A stretch of DNA of 64,000 nucleotides, from positions 87,859 through 151,858 of the forward strand of contig NZ_JRFE01000025.1 in assembly GCF_000756305.1 (NCBI RefSeq), read 5' to 3'. The translations under genes were made by a program, and so were the position numbers. The stretch is from Myxosarcina sp. GI1. GTDB taxonomy: Bacteria; Cyanobacteriota; Cyanobacteriia; Cyanobacteriales; Xenococcaceae. Below the pieces are notes generated by a model. It searched no databases, had not been told where the DNA came from, and saw only the letters and a list, made by a program, of their open reading frames with translations. Positions 26,717 to 36,742 of this stretch are shown here, piece by piece (position 1 is the first letter of the stretch; each line of letters starts with the position of its first letter).

Positions 26717-27952
26717 ATGGTTCAAAATTCCCTACGTCAAGATAACCAAATATCAATATCGACTGCACCAAAGTCGATCGAGCATAGCTGTCCTAACTGC
26801 AGTCATTTAGAATTGTCAGTTTTTTACGAAGTTCGCAACGTTCCCGTTCATAGCTGTTTGATGATGTCCAACAAACAAGAAGCCTCGAACTTTCCCTGCG
26901 GCGATGTAGTTTTGGGCTTTTGTAACAATTGCGGTTTTATTACCAATACGGAGTTTGATTCAAAATGGTCGGCTTACGCGCCTAACTATGAAGATCAACA
27001 GAGTTTTTCCCCTACATTTAATAAATTCGCCCATAGTTTAGCTAATAAACTCATTGATAAATACGATTTACACCATAAAAATATTGTGGAAATCGGCTGT
27101 AGTAAAGGCGATTTTCTGTTGATGCTGTGTGAATTAGGCAATAATCGCGGTGTGGGTATAGATCCTAGCGTCGTTCCCAACAGAGTTCAAAGCGACGCGA
27201 GCGATCGCGTTACTTTCATTCGAGATTACTATTCTCAAAAGCACTCCAAATATGTTGGTGATTTTATCTGCTGTCGCCATACTCTAGAACATATCCAACC
27301 GACTGCGGAATTTATTAAAACGGTACGTAGCTCGATAGGCGATCGCCACGAAGTTAATGTAGTCTTTGAAATTCCCAACAATACCAAAGTTTTACAAGAT
27401 TTAGCCTTTGAGGATATTTATTACGAACACTGTTCTTATTTTAGTCCTGGTACTTTAGCCCGTTTATTTCGCAACTGTGGATTTGAAGTCAAAGACCTTT
27501 ACTGCGATTATGGCGATCAGTATTTAATTATTGAAGCACAACCTACTGATACCCCGTCCGCAACGATCCATCCTGAAGAAGAAACAGTATCTCAAGTAGC
27601 GGATGATGTACGCCATTTTACCGAAAATATTACGGACAAACTAAACTATTGGAAAGATTATTTGACAGCGGCGCAGCAAAAGCAGGAAAAAGTTGTAGTT
27701 TGGGGTTCTGGTTCTAAGTGTGTTTCTTTTTTAACTACCTTAAATACGGTAGACAAAATCGAATATGCGGTCGATATCAATCCCCACCGTCACGGTAAGT
27801 TTATTCCTGGAGTTGGTAAAGAAATTATGCCTCCAGAGTTTCTTAAAACCTATCGACCCGATCGCGTTATCATTATGAACTCGATCTATCGTGACGAAAT
27901 TAGCAAAATGCTGCGAGAAATGGGAGTAGCAACCGAAGTAGTATCATTATAA
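26717..27952 (+). CDS. Second SAM-dependent C-methyltransferase-like protein
   Basis: A 411-residue paralogue-type protein of the same architecture as its upstream neighbour: zinc cysteines Cys25/Cys28 and Cys69/Cys72, SAM motif VEIGCSKGDFLLML, then YYEHCSYFSPGTLARLF, and a C-terminal VVWGSGSKCVSFL domain. The sequences are clearly diverged, so the two are not a recent tandem copy. It may methylate another position or another sugar of the same glycan. Confidence 0.84.
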   Translation: MVQNSLRQDNQISISTAPKSIEHSCPNCSHLELSVFYEVRNVPVHSCLMMSNKQEASNFPCGDVVLGFCNNCGFITNTEFDSKWSAYAPNYEDQQSFSPTFNKFAHSLANKLIDKYDLHHKNIVEIGCSKGDFLLMLCELGNNRGVGIDPSVVPNRVQSDASDRVTFIRDYYSQKHSKYVGDFICCRHTLEHIQPTAEFIKTVRSSIGDRHEVNVVFEIPNNTKVLQDLAFEDIYYEHCSYFSPGTLARLFRNCGFEVKDLYCDYGDQYLIIEAQPTDTPSATIHPEEETVSQVADDVRHFTENITDKLNYWKDYLTAAQQKQEKVVVWGSGSKCVSFLTTLNTVDKIEYAVDINPHRHGKFIPGVGKEIMPPEFLKTYRPDRVIIMNSIYRDEISKMLREMGVATEVVSL

Positions 27953-28092
27953 ACTTAGGGTGGGTAAACAAAGAGCATTTGTAATGATTGTCGATACCTG
28001 AAAGAAATTTGCTTACCTTATAGTTGATGGTCGGTAAATCAATTCATATCTTAAAGTAAAAACAAAATGAATTCGCGATCTAAATTAAATTT

Positions 28093-29610
28093 GTGAATCG
28101 TAGCTTTTGGTATTACTTATTTTTTATTGCCAGTATCGTCCTAGCGATCGCGGCAACGCTCAATCCTTTTACTTTTGTCGTTCCAGAACAAGTATCTCCT
28201 TTATTAATTTTTAAGCAGTTCCGCCATAGCAGCAGCGTTAAAGACTATTGGCGAAATATTTTATTATTTCTACCTTTTGGCATTAGTTTGGCGGCTATCT
28301 TACCAACTACAAAATTTAAATATATAACTACATTAATAATTTCAATTATTGCTAGCTGTAGTCTATCTCTATTCGTAGAAACTTTACAGTTTTTTTTGCC
28401 TATTCGCGTTTCCAATTTTTCTGATGTAGTAACTAATACTATCGGCGGATTTGCAGGAACTTGTTTGTATTGGTGGCGCAGTTCGATTGGTTCTTTTATA
28501 GTTGCAATAATAACTAGAAATCGCAATAAACTAACGCTTAAATCTTTAATTACTGCTTTTGTCGGTTATTTTTTAGCTATTTGTTTAGCAAGCTATATTT
28601 TACTAATTAATGTCAATTTAAGTAACTGGAACGAAAATTTTCAGTTAATAATTGGTAATGAAGCTACAGGCGATCGCCCCTGGCAAGGCTATATAAAAAA
28701 TTTTCAAATTAGCGATCGCGCTTTGTCTGCCTCAGAAATAGAGCGAGTATTTTTAGAGAATAAAATACCTACTGAAAAAGTAAATATTTCTTATACATTC
28801 GATCGACAAAAAAAAAGCTATATCTCATCTACAATTACTGCTGAGAAATTAGTCTGGCAAAAAAATAATAGCTCCAATAAAAATACATCTACATCTTTAA
28901 AAAATAATGCAGTTTTTGTGGGTGGTGAACGATGGTTAGTTTCTCAAAATCCAGTTTCTAATTTAACTAATAAACTACGGAGTAGCGATCGATTTACGTT
29001 AAGCGCGATTGTAGCAACTAACAATCTACAACAAATAGGTCCTGCTAGAATTATTTCTGTTTCAGAAAACATTTTTCGTCGCAACCTAACTATCGGACAA
29101 GAACGAAGTCACTTAAGTTTTCGTATGCGATCGCCTCTTACTGGAGAAAATGGTAGCCAACCCGAATTAATAATTCCCAGAGTTTTTAGCAACACAGACT
29201 TTCATCATTTATTAATTACTTTTGAGAAAAATAGACTTGATTTTTATCTCGATCGCCTTGATAACAAATACAGCTTTTTCTTTCAACCAGAAATAAATTT
29301 TTTAGCCTACTATCCGTTTACAATTTTAGGTTGGAAAATTAATGTAGAAAATTTTAATTTAATCAAGTACTATTTAGCTTTTTGTGCAATAGCTTTTATT
29401 CCTTTAGGTATAATCGGTGGATTTATTTTATCTTTAATAGGAAAAAATACAATTATTAAGCTTTTAGCAATTATGATTTTTTGCTTTATACCACCCCTAT
29501 TTTTAGAACTTTTATACACCGCGATCGCTTCTCAACCAATTAGAGAATTAAACCTGCTACTAGGAGTAGAAATCTTGTCAATCATTGTCTTGGTAATATC
29601 AAAAAGATAA
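28093..29610 (+). CDS. VanZ-like membrane protein fused to a LamG/concanavalin-type domain
   Basis: A 505-residue GTG-start protein. Residues about 10-125 form a VanZ-like helical domain (YWRNILLFLPFGISL, then FVETLQFFLPIRVSNFSDVVTN). A further helix at 160-178 leads to an extracytoplasmic beta-sandwich of the LamG/jelly-roll kind (about 190-420, with SDRFTLSAIVATNN and FHHLLITFEKNRLDFYLD). Two or three C-terminal membrane helices follow. It may recognise or anchor a surface glycan, since it closes the sugar gene cluster. Confidence 0.8.
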   Translation: MNRSFWYYLFFIASIVLAIAATLNPFTFVVPEQVSPLLIFKQFRHSSSVKDYWRNILLFLPFGISLAAILPTTKFKYITTLIISIIASCSLSLFVETLQFFLPIRVSNFSDVVTNTIGGFAGTCLYWWRSSIGSFIVAIITRNRNKLTLKSLITAFVGYFLAICLASYILLINVNLSNWNENFQLIIGNEATGDRPWQGYIKNFQISDRALSASEIERVFLENKIPTEKVNISYTFDRQKKSYISSTITAEKLVWQKNNSSNKNTSTSLKNNAVFVGGERWLVSQNPVSNLTNKLRSSDRFTLSAIVATNNLQQIGPARIISVSENIFRRNLTIGQERSHLSFRMRSPLTGENGSQPELIIPRVFSNTDFHHLLITFEKNRLDFYLDRLDNKYSFFFQPEINFLAYYPFTILGWKINVENFNLIKYYLAFCAIAFIPLGIIGGFILSLIGKNTIIKLLAIMIFCFIPPLFLELLYTAIASQPIRELNLLLGVEILSIIVLVISKR

Positions 29611-29669
29611 ATTATAAGTCAGTAAAGATAGCAGAGAAAGCTTTTTAGGTAGTGAGTAGGGGAAGCAAA

Positions 29670-29760
<91 letters not shown>

Positions 29761-30870
29761 TCAGAACCCCATTGCTTTAGCAACCGTTTCTAGATCGTGT
29801 TTTACGGTTTTAACCTGATTGACGCTATACTCGATCGCGCTAGTGGGATCTTTTAAGCCATTTCCAGTTAGAACGCAGACTATCGTAGCGTTTTGGGGGA
29901 CTCGATCTTTAACCTTGAGTAAGCCAGCTACCGAAGCCGCGCTTGCAGGTTCGCAAAAGATACCTTCTGCTGAAGCTAATAAACGATAGGCATCTAGAAT
30001 TTCATCATCGGTTACGGCATTAAATTCACCTTTGCTGGCATCCCGTACGGCGATCGCTTTTTGCCAGTTAGCGGGGTTACCAATGCGAATAGCTGTAGCA
30101 ATTGTATCGGGTTGACTTACAGGTTTTCCAGAAATTAGTGGCGAAGCCCCAGCAGCTTGAAATCCCATCATTTTAGGCAAGCGATCGCTTTTTTTTGCCT
30201 GATGATATTCACAAAAACCCATCCAGTAGGCAGTGATGTTTCCTGCATTACCTACAGGAATGCAAAGCCAGTCGGGAGCATTACCCAACACATCGATTAT
30301 TTCAAAAGCTGCGGTTTTTTGCCCTTCCAAACGATAGGGATTGACCGAATTGACTAAAGTTACGGGATAATTCTTTGCGAGCGATCGCACTATATCTAAG
30401 GCATCGTCAAAATTACCTTCGATGGCAATAACTTCCGCTCCATAAAGCAAAGCCTGTGCTAGCTTGCCTAAAGCCACATAACCGTCGGGGATAACTACAA
30501 ATGCAGGCATTCCCGCCCGACGCGCATAGGCTGCTGCCGCTGCCGAAGTGTTACCCGTACTGGCGCAAACTACCGCTTCTGCTCCCGCCTCTTTAGCTTT
30601 GGAAATTGCCATAGTCATGCCTCGGTCTTTGAAACTCCCCGTAGGATTAAGACCGTCATATTTAGCGTATACCTTTACGCCGCGACCAATTTGTTCGGAG
30701 ATCGCAGGAACTGGTATTAAAGGCGTATTTCCTTCCAATAAAGTTACTACTGGTGTAGTGGCACTTACTGGTAAATAAGGACGATAGGTTTCGATCAAAC
30801 CCTGCCAGTTGTTAGCCTGGTTAACGGGCTGATGATTTGAGGTATTAGCAGAGGGGATACTTAAAGTCAC
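29761..30870 (-). CDS. thrC: Threonine synthase
   Basis: ThrC converts O-phosphohomoserine to threonine with PLP. The 369-residue protein has the PLP lysine in [11 protein letters not shown] (Lys81), the phosphate-binding [14 protein letters not shown] and [11 protein letters not shown]. It is of the short bacterial type. There are no neighbouring threonine-pathway genes. The stop is followed at once by heptamer repeats. Confidence 0.94.
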   Translation of the reverse strand: MTLSIPSANTSNHQPVNQANNWQGLIETYRPYLPVSATTPVVTLLEGNTPLIPVPAISEQIGRGVKVYAKYDGLNPTGSFKDRGMTMAISKAKEAGAEAVVCASTGNTSAAAAAYARRAGMPAFVVIPDGYVALGKLAQALLYGAEVIAIEGNFDDALDIVRSLAKNYPVTLVNSVNPYRLEGQKTAAFEIIDVLGNAPDWLCIPVGNAGNITAYWMGFCEYHQAKKSDRLPKMMGFQAAGASPLISGKPVSQPDTIATAIRIGNPANWQKAIAVRDASKGEFNAVTDDEILDAYRLLASAEGIFCEPASAASVAGLLKVKDRVPQNATIVCVLTGNGLKDPTSAIEYSVNQVKTVKHDLETVAKAMGF

Positions 30871-30970
30871 GGGTTATTATTCGCTCTTGGAGCGGTTTAT
30901 CGACAGTTTGGATTGGGTTTCAAGCACTATAAATTATAGGCGATAACGCTTAAAACCCATCATAACTGGT

Positions 30971-32431
30971 TTACTGCTCGATAATTACTTCAGATCTGAG
31001 TTTGCCACCACGAGATTTATCTTTAGGCGAAGATTTGGAGTTACTATAGCGGTCTTTACGTGAAGAACGATTGCCTTTTTTCTTGAGTATGGGTTTTTCT
31101 ATTCCTGCTTCGGGAACTTCCCAATTACCTTTCATCCAGTTAGGACAATCTTTGTCGTAGACCATTTGTAAAGCAGCCGCAGCTATTGCTTGAGCATCAT
31201 AATCATCGCTCAATTCTCTTACCAGAGGTAAGAATGATGCCATTCTTTCTCCCGCCAAAGTTTCTTTAATTGTCGTTTGCAATTTAGCAAATCTTTTAGC
31301 TTCTACCTGAGCGCGATTGGGAATTTTAGCTGTCTCTAACTTTTGACGCAAACGGCGTTCGATCTGTTTGAGAAAACGGCGATCGGCTGGCTGTACCAAA
31401 GCAATTGCAGTGCCAGTTTTGCCCGCTCTACCAGTACGTCCGATACGGTGAATGTAGGTTTCGGCATTGTCTGGTAAATCGTAATTGATTACGTGAGACA
31501 AATCCTGAACGTCCAAACCTCTAGCAGCAATATCCGTTGCCACTACTAATTTGACCTGACCATCACGAAAGCGTTTTACCAAACGTTCGCGCTGCACTTG
31601 GCTGAGATTGCCATGATATTCATCAACACTGTGTCCTGCTTCTAACAGCTTGCTAGTCAGTTCGCTGGCAGTACGTTTGGTACGGACAAAAATAAGTGCC
31701 GATTCTGGCTCTTCTATTTCGAGTATGGGCTGCAATGCCTTAATTTTTTGCCAACCACGAGGCACCATATAAACGTGCTGGTCGATTCTTTTTGGTGCTG
31801 CCTGGGTTTGTTTTACCGTTAGAGTAACAGGAGACTGTAAAAAGCGATCGATTAAATCTCTAATTTCGCGAGGCATGGTGGCAGATAAACAGGCAGTCTG
31901 TCTATCTTTAGGTGCTTGCCGCAATATAGTTTTGATATCGTCGATAAAGCCCATACTCAGCATTTCATCGGCTTCGTCTAAGACTGCCAAACGCAAATTA
32001 TCTAATTTTAAATCTTTGCGTTCTAAAAGATCGATTACTCTACCTGGGGTGCCGACCACAATTTGCACGCCCCTGCGCAAACTGCGAATCTGTCTTTCAA
32101 TTGATTGACCGCCATACACGGTTAGAGAATAAATTTTACGGTTTTCGGAGAAATCTTCGATCGCCTGGGCAACCTGTTGCGCCAATTCTCTTGTAGGCGT
32201 TAAAATCAGCACCTGAACGCTTTTATCCTTGGGATCGACCAAATCGAGTGCTGGCAGAGAAAACGCCGCAGTTTTACCAGTTCCAGTTTGGGATTGACCG
32301 ACAATATCTTTTCCCTCTAAGAGAAACGGTATTGCTTCTTGCTGAATTTGAGTGGGTTTGGTAAATCCTAGAGCTTCTAGTTGTTCCAAACAGGCTTCTG
32401 ATAAGCCCAGTTCTTTGAAAGTAGTAGTCAT
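30971..32431 (-). CDS. crhR: DEAD-box RNA helicase, CrhR type
   Basis: A 486-residue ATP-dependent RNA helicase. All DEAD-box motifs are present: SQTGTGKT (47-54), PTRELA, TPGR, DEAD (152-155), SAT (183-185), ARGLD and HRIGRTGRAG. The C-terminal extension (GERMASFLPLVRELSDDYDAQAIAAAALQM in parts, then a basic tail) matches CrhR of Synechocystis, the redox- and cold-induced helicase. It lies directly downstream of rimO, as in Synechocystis, where the two are co-transcribed. The 135-base spacer should carry the crhR leader. Confidence 0.92.
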   Translation of the reverse strand: MTTTFKELGLSEACLEQLEALGFTKPTQIQQEAIPFLLEGKDIVGQSQTGTGKTAAFSLPALDLVDPKDKSVQVLILTPTRELAQQVAQAIEDFSENRKIYSLTVYGGQSIERQIRSLRRGVQIVVGTPGRVIDLLERKDLKLDNLRLAVLDEADEMLSMGFIDDIKTILRQAPKDRQTACLSATMPREIRDLIDRFLQSPVTLTVKQTQAAPKRIDQHVYMVPRGWQKIKALQPILEIEEPESALIFVRTKRTASELTSKLLEAGHSVDEYHGNLSQVQRERLVKRFRDGQVKLVVATDIAARGLDVQDLSHVINYDLPDNAETYIHRIGRTGRAGKTGTAIALVQPADRRFLKQIERRLRQKLETAKIPNRAQVEAKRFAKLQTTIKETLAGERMASFLPLVRELSDDYDAQAIAAAALQMVYDKDCPNWMKGNWEVPEAGIEKPILKKKGNRSSRKDRYSNSKSSPKDKSRGGKLRSEVIIEQ

Positions 32432-32566
32432 AAATTGAGTTGTCCTTACTATAAATCGTTACTGTTTTTGACTTTGCTTTGGAAAAATTTACAGTTTGTC
32501 GTCGCCATATTTAGCTAATTAATGTTTCAAGCTATATATAAATTGCGATCGCAATTGGTAATAAAT

Positions 32567-33901
32567 TTAAACTTTATACGCCACTAGACTGGCAACTTCT
32601 CCATAAAGATCGTAAATATCGGCTGCGGTAATTCTTACGGGAACTATCGTTCCGAGGGTAGCTTCACCACGTAAATATACTAGTCCGTCAACTTCAGGAG
32701 CAAATCGAGCCGAACGCCCAATAAACTCTCCCGTTTCAGGATTTTCTTGTTCGACTAAAACCTCGACAATTTTACCGATGTTAGCCTGATTTTTAGCAGC
32801 AGCAATTGGCTGTTGAATCTGCATGAGAGTATCTCGACGCGATGAACTTATTGCTGGAGAAACTTGAGGTGTAAGCTGAGATGCAGGAGCTTCAGCTTCT
32901 GGAGAAAAGGTAAATACACCTACGTGATCGAACTGATGGCTTTCGACAAACTCTACTAAGTGCTGAAAATGAGCTTCGGATTCACCAGGAAAACCGACAA
33001 TAAACGTAGTGCGTAACACCGCATCTGGAAGTTCCTCTTTAATTCGTTCGATAATGGCATCGTTTACCCTTCCTTGCCAAGGGCGATTCATCGCGCGCAA
33101 AATTTCTGGATGAGAATGTTGCAGAGGTAAATCTAGATAGGGAAGGACATTAGAGGTATTTTTAATCGCGGCAATTACTTTGGATGTGAGTCCTGTTGGA
33201 TAGGCGTAATGAATTCGAATCCAGGGTACGTCAACTTTGCCTAGTTCGTAGAGCAGTTCTGCCAGCTTTGGTTCTCCGTACAAATCGACACCATAATTGG
33301 TGGTAATTTGCGAAATCAAAATAATTTCTCTAACACCTTGAGCGGCTAATTCTTTAGCCTCAGCGACAATTGACTCGATAGAGCGAGATCTTTGTTTGCC
33401 CCTCAGATGGGGAATAATGCAAAACGAACAGGCATAATCGCAACCTTCTGCGACTCTAAGATAAGCTACTCCTTCTGTAGTAGTTCGGTAGCGGGGAACT
33501 GTTTCGTCGGCGATAAAAGTAGGCTGAGTAGATACTTCTCGTACTCTTTCACCCGTTGCCACACGCTCGATAACATCGACAATTTTGTGATAGTCACTAC
33601 TGCCGACTACTGCAACTGCTTCAGGTAGTTCTGCTAATAATTCGTTTTGAAAATGCTGCGCCATGCAGCCAGCAATAATAATTTTTTTATTGGCTTCGGC
33701 AAGTTCTACTAAAGTTCTTACCGATTCTTCTCTAGAATCTTGGATAAAACTACAGGTATTGACGATAACGTAATCGGCTAATTCTTCGTTGGAGTCTACT
33801 TGATAGCCAGCTTGAGTTAACAAGCCAAGCATATGTTCTGAATCTATACGGTTTTTTTCACATCCCAAATGGGATAATGCCACTGTGGGCTTATCGATCA
33901 T
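32567..33901 (-). CDS. rimO: Ribosomal protein S12 methylthiotransferase
   Basis: RimO adds a methylthio group to an aspartate of ribosomal protein S12. The 444-residue protein has the N-terminal cluster cysteines (Cys14, Cys50, Cys79), the radical-SAM motif CDYACSFC (Cys154, Cys158, Cys161) and a C-terminal TRAM domain. It is not MiaB, because it starts [14 protein letters not shown], typical of RimO. First gene of the rimO-crhR pair. Confidence 0.94.
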   Translation of the reverse strand: MIDKPTVALSHLGCEKNRIDSEHMLGLLTQAGYQVDSNEELADYVIVNTCSFIQDSREESVRTLVELAEANKKIIIAGCMAQHFQNELLAELPEAVAVVGSSDYHKIVDVIERVATGERVREVSTQPTFIADETVPRYRTTTEGVAYLRVAEGCDYACSFCIIPHLRGKQRSRSIESIVAEAKELAAQGVREIILISQITTNYGVDLYGEPKLAELLYELGKVDVPWIRIHYAYPTGLTSKVIAAIKNTSNVLPYLDLPLQHSHPEILRAMNRPWQGRVNDAIIERIKEELPDAVLRTTFIVGFPGESEAHFQHLVEFVESHQFDHVGVFTFSPEAEAPASQLTPQVSPAISSSRRDTLMQIQQPIAAAKNQANIGKIVEVLVEQENPETGEFIGRSARFAPEVDGLVYLRGEATLGTIVPVRITAADIYDLYGEVASLVAYKV

Positions 33902-34466
33902 AACTTTACTCTGATGAGAATCGATGCAGAATATTCTTTAAACTAAACTGGGTCAGACACAATATCTTTTAAATTGGAGCGTTATGATTTGGTCTATAAC
34001 ATCCCCTGGTTTGGCGAAATTCAAATAGGTAAAAAGCTATTTGTCAGATGGGGAGTATGTATCGAGCAAAGCTCAATTTTCTACTCTTACATCTTATCTT
34101 ATAGACTTTCCTCCGTCTATAAGACGAAGTACCTGTGAATTGACAGTTATTTTTAAATTTTATCGCCAACTCAAATTTTTAAGACACAGTTTCTGGACTA
34201 TAGAGTTTCTAAACTATGATAAGTTTGGCTGAATGTACCCAGACTTACACTTAATCATACTATCGTTAAAATAACTTAACAGTCAAAGTTTTTCCTGACA
34301 ATTTACTTGAAATTAATTTAGATTGGCAAAGCGATCGCCAAAGATGCCAGAATAGGAGCGTCTGTTTAATGGCAAAATTCAATTAATTGACCAAAACTAT
34401 ATAAAATATTTCCGTCTTCTTTTGAGATAATAATAACTTTCAGACGGGTAACCAAACAGGCTTTAA
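33902..34466. other. 565-base divergent spacer rimO/btpA
   Basis: No supported gene; the 63-codon open frame at 34041-34232 has no start support and a non-protein-like composition. The most structured part is a perfect hairpin at 34097-34124. CCGTCT/AGACGG (34412-34447) forms a weak inverted repeat just before btpA. Confidence 0.5.
34097..34124. ncRNA. Perfect 10-bp hairpin with a CCTCC-bearing loop (small-RNA candidate)
   Basis: TCTTATAGAC (34097-34106) and GTCTATAAGA (34115-34124) are perfectly complementary around the 8-base loop TTTCCTCC. As an RNA the loop would present an anti-Shine-Dalgarno sequence. There is no adjacent gene for about 195 bases to the left and 340 to the right. Promoter and terminator are not evident, so this is only a candidate. 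Confidence 0.3.
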
Positions 34467-35345
34467 ATGGCGGCAGGGAAAAACAGCGTGGATTTAATAC
34501 AAATTTTTAATACACATACACCTATTATTGGCGTAGTTCATCTATCTCCTCTACCGACCTCCCCTCGTTGGCAGGGCAAGCTAAAGGCAGTAATTGCTAG
34601 AGCAGAACAAGAAGCAACAGCCTTAGCCGCAGGAGGAGTAGATGGTATTATTGTTGAAAACTTTTTTGACGCGCCTTTTGCCAAAGATCGCGTCGATCCA
34701 GCAGTAGTAAGCGCGATGACTTTGATTGTCGATCGCCTTAAAAAAATGGTTATGCTACCGATTGGAATCAACGTATTACGCAATGATGCCCGTAGTGCTA
34801 TGGCGATTGCATCCTGCGTTGAAGCTCAATTTATTAGAGTTAATGTTCTGACGGGGATCATGGCAACCGACCAAGGATTAATTGAAGGTAGGGCTTACGA
34901 ACTGTTGCGATATCGACGCGAACTAGGATCTGAGGTAGCGATTTTAGCCGATGTCTTGGTCAAACACGCTCATCCCCTGGCTACTCCTAATATTACCAAT
35001 GCGGTACGAGACACTATAGATCGAGGTCTGGCTGATGCCGTAATTCTTTCAGGATGGTCTACGGGGGTACCCCCCAGTCAGGAATATTTAGAGTTAGCCG
35101 CAGCAGCAGCAGCGGATACTCCTGTATTTATAGGCAGTGGTGCCAACAGCGATAATATTGCCCAGCTAATGCAGGTAGCTGATGGCGCGATCGTTGCCAG
35201 TTCTCTCAAGCGTCATGGTAAGATTACCGAAACCATCGATCCCATTCTCGTATCGCAATTTGTGGAAGCTGCCAAAGAAACAAAAACTACTCCTCAGCAA
35301 AAGCTAAAAAAAAATTTACGAACTAAAGTAAATAGCCAGCAGTAA
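34467..35345 (+). CDS. btpA: BtpA family protein (photosystem I accumulation factor)
   Basis: A 292-residue TIM-barrel-like protein of the BtpA family. In Synechocystis BtpA is a thylakoid-associated factor needed for stable photosystem I, especially in the cold. Diagnostic segments are IIGVVHLSPLPTSPRW, GGVDGIIVENFFDAPFAKDRV (split) and AIASCVEAQFIRVNVLTG. The C-terminal lysine-rich tail (KTTPQQKLKKNLRTK) goes beyond the conserved core. ATG at 34467. Confidence 0.92.
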   Translation: MAAGKNSVDLIQIFNTHTPIIGVVHLSPLPTSPRWQGKLKAVIARAEQEATALAAGGVDGIIVENFFDAPFAKDRVDPAVVSAMTLIVDRLKKMVMLPIGINVLRNDARSAMAIASCVEAQFIRVNVLTGIMATDQGLIEGRAYELLRYRRELGSEVAILADVLVKHAHPLATPNITNAVRDTIDRGLADAVILSGWSTGVPPSQEYLELAAAAAADTPVFIGSGANSDNIAQLMQVADGAIVASSLKRHGKITETIDPILVSQFVEAAKETKTTPQQKLKKNLRTKVNSQQ

Positions 35346-35595
35346 GAAAAGTAGAAAGTTATTTCAGGCACTAGAATCTAGAAAATAGGGTGATAGGGAA
35401 TTAGGGATTTAAGAACAGATTGAAATACCTCTCCCCAACTACCTACTTCCATAAGTCTTCAAGTCCCCAACTACTCAAAGTTTTCTCCTGCTCGTTACCA
35501 TCGATCGCTCATCTTTCTCGGTCGAGAGGATGCTTGAGTTATAATTTTTGCATTCGGATAACTTATTAATAGTAATTGTCGATAAATTATTAACT
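35346..35595. other. Spacer btpA to VKOR gene
   Basis: About 250 bases with low-complexity, repeat-like text (AAGTAGAAAG near 35350, CCCCAACTAC occurring at about 35433 and 35466) and a HIP1 site. No gene. The promoter of the VKOR gene is expected at its right end (TTGAGTTATAATT near 35534). Confidence 0.4.
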
Positions 35596-36594
35596 ATGCG
35601 CCGCCGACGTTCTCTTCCCTGGATATACCGCTGGTCTAGATCGCTTATTGGAGCGATCGCTATTGCAGGAGCAATTCTTACCGCCTATCTAACCGTTACT
35701 AAACTGACAGGAGGTGAGGTTGCTTGTTCCTTCGATGCTGGAGCGAGTGGTGGCTGTAGCAGCGTACTCGATAGTCCCTATGCTTACGTGTTTGGTTTGC
35801 CATTGAGTTTATTCGGCTGTCTGGCGTACTTGAGTATGGCAGTTTTTGCTTTAGTTCCTCTAGCTATTAATGGCGATCGCCAAAAAGAAGCTAAAAAACA
35901 GCTAGAAAATATTACCTGGTGGTTGTTGCTGGCTGGTAGTACGTCAATGGCTATATTTAGTGGCTATTTAATGTATGTTTTGGCAACTCAAATTCAACTT
36001 GTCTGTTTTTACTGTATTGGTTCGGCGTTATTCTCTGTAAGCTTATTAATTTTGACTATTGTGGGTAGATACTGGGAAGATATCGGACAAATTTTATTTA
36101 TGGGTATTATCGTCGCAGTTTTAACCTTAATGGGAACTCTAGCGGTTTACGCCGACGTAAATAATCCCGAAGCAGCACAAGTAGCTCAAGAAGAAATAGT
36201 AGATGCTGACGGTTTAATTACCGTTCCTGTAGCTCAAACCAATCCTACACCACCTTATGGCTGGGAAATAACTACTACTTCTGGCGAATCGGAAATGGCT
36301 TTAGCAGAACATTTAAATGCGATTGGAGCTAAAGAATACGGTGCTTTTTGGTGTCCTCACTGCTACGAACAAAAACAGTTATTGGGTAAAGAGGCATTTG
36401 AAAAGATTAATTATGTCGAATGCGATCCCCAAGGTATAAATCCTCAGAGAGATGCTTGTATTGCCGCAGGAGTAGAATCTTTTCCTACTTGGGAAATAAA
36501 CGGCAAACTTTATCCTGGAACTAAAACTGCTGCCGAATTAGCCGAATTATCTGGCTACGAAGGCACTATGGATTTTAAATATAAGCTACCTTAA
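35596..36594 (+). CDS. Vitamin K epoxide reductase-thioredoxin fusion (thiol oxidase)
   Basis: A 332-residue inner-membrane/thylakoid enzyme that makes disulfides in exported or lumenal proteins (LTO1/VKOR type). The four-helix VKOR part has Cys44 and Cys54 and the quinone-side CFYC (Cys137, Cys140). A linker leads to a thioredoxin-like domain with CPHC (Cys253, Cys256) and cis-proline FPT (296-298). An upstream TTG (35548) would add 16 residues, but ATG 35596 (MRRRRSLPW) fits a positive-inside membrane N-terminus. It is the cyanobacterial counterpart of DsbB plus DsbA. Confidence 0.93.
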   Translation: MRRRRSLPWIYRWSRSLIGAIAIAGAILTAYLTVTKLTGGEVACSFDAGASGGCSSVLDSPYAYVFGLPLSLFGCLAYLSMAVFALVPLAINGDRQKEAKKQLENITWWLLLAGSTSMAIFSGYLMYVLATQIQLVCFYCIGSALFSVSLLILTIVGRYWEDIGQILFMGIIVAVLTLMGTLAVYADVNNPEAAQVAQEEIVDADGLITVPVAQTNPTPPYGWEITTTSGESEMALAEHLNAIGAKEYGAFWCPHCYEQKQLLGKEAFEKINYVECDPQGINPQRDACIAAGVESFPTWEINGKLYPGTKTAAELAELSGYEGTMDFKYKLP

Positions 36595-36636
36595 TCTACC
36601 AAAAGGGTTGGCAATCATTAAGGTTAATAAATTAAC

Positions 36637-36676
36637 AAAAGTAGGAGCGAACTACTGTTCTTTTCTACTTTTTTTT
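36637..36676 (+). terminator. Intrinsic terminator-like hairpin after the VKOR gene
   Basis: AAAAGTAG (36637-36644) pairs with CTACTTTT (36665-36672), and T residues follow to 36676. It stands 43 bases after the stop. Confidence 0.5.
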
Positions 36677-36742
36677 GACAAGTCTTTTTTGACGAGCGAA
36701 CTGCTACAATCAACTTCGGTGTGAAGAAATTGCCGCGATCGC

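Noticed and set aside
34041..34232. 63-codon open frame in the rimO/btpA spacer
   Set aside because: No ribosome binding site, non-protein-like text, and it runs through a perfect hairpin.
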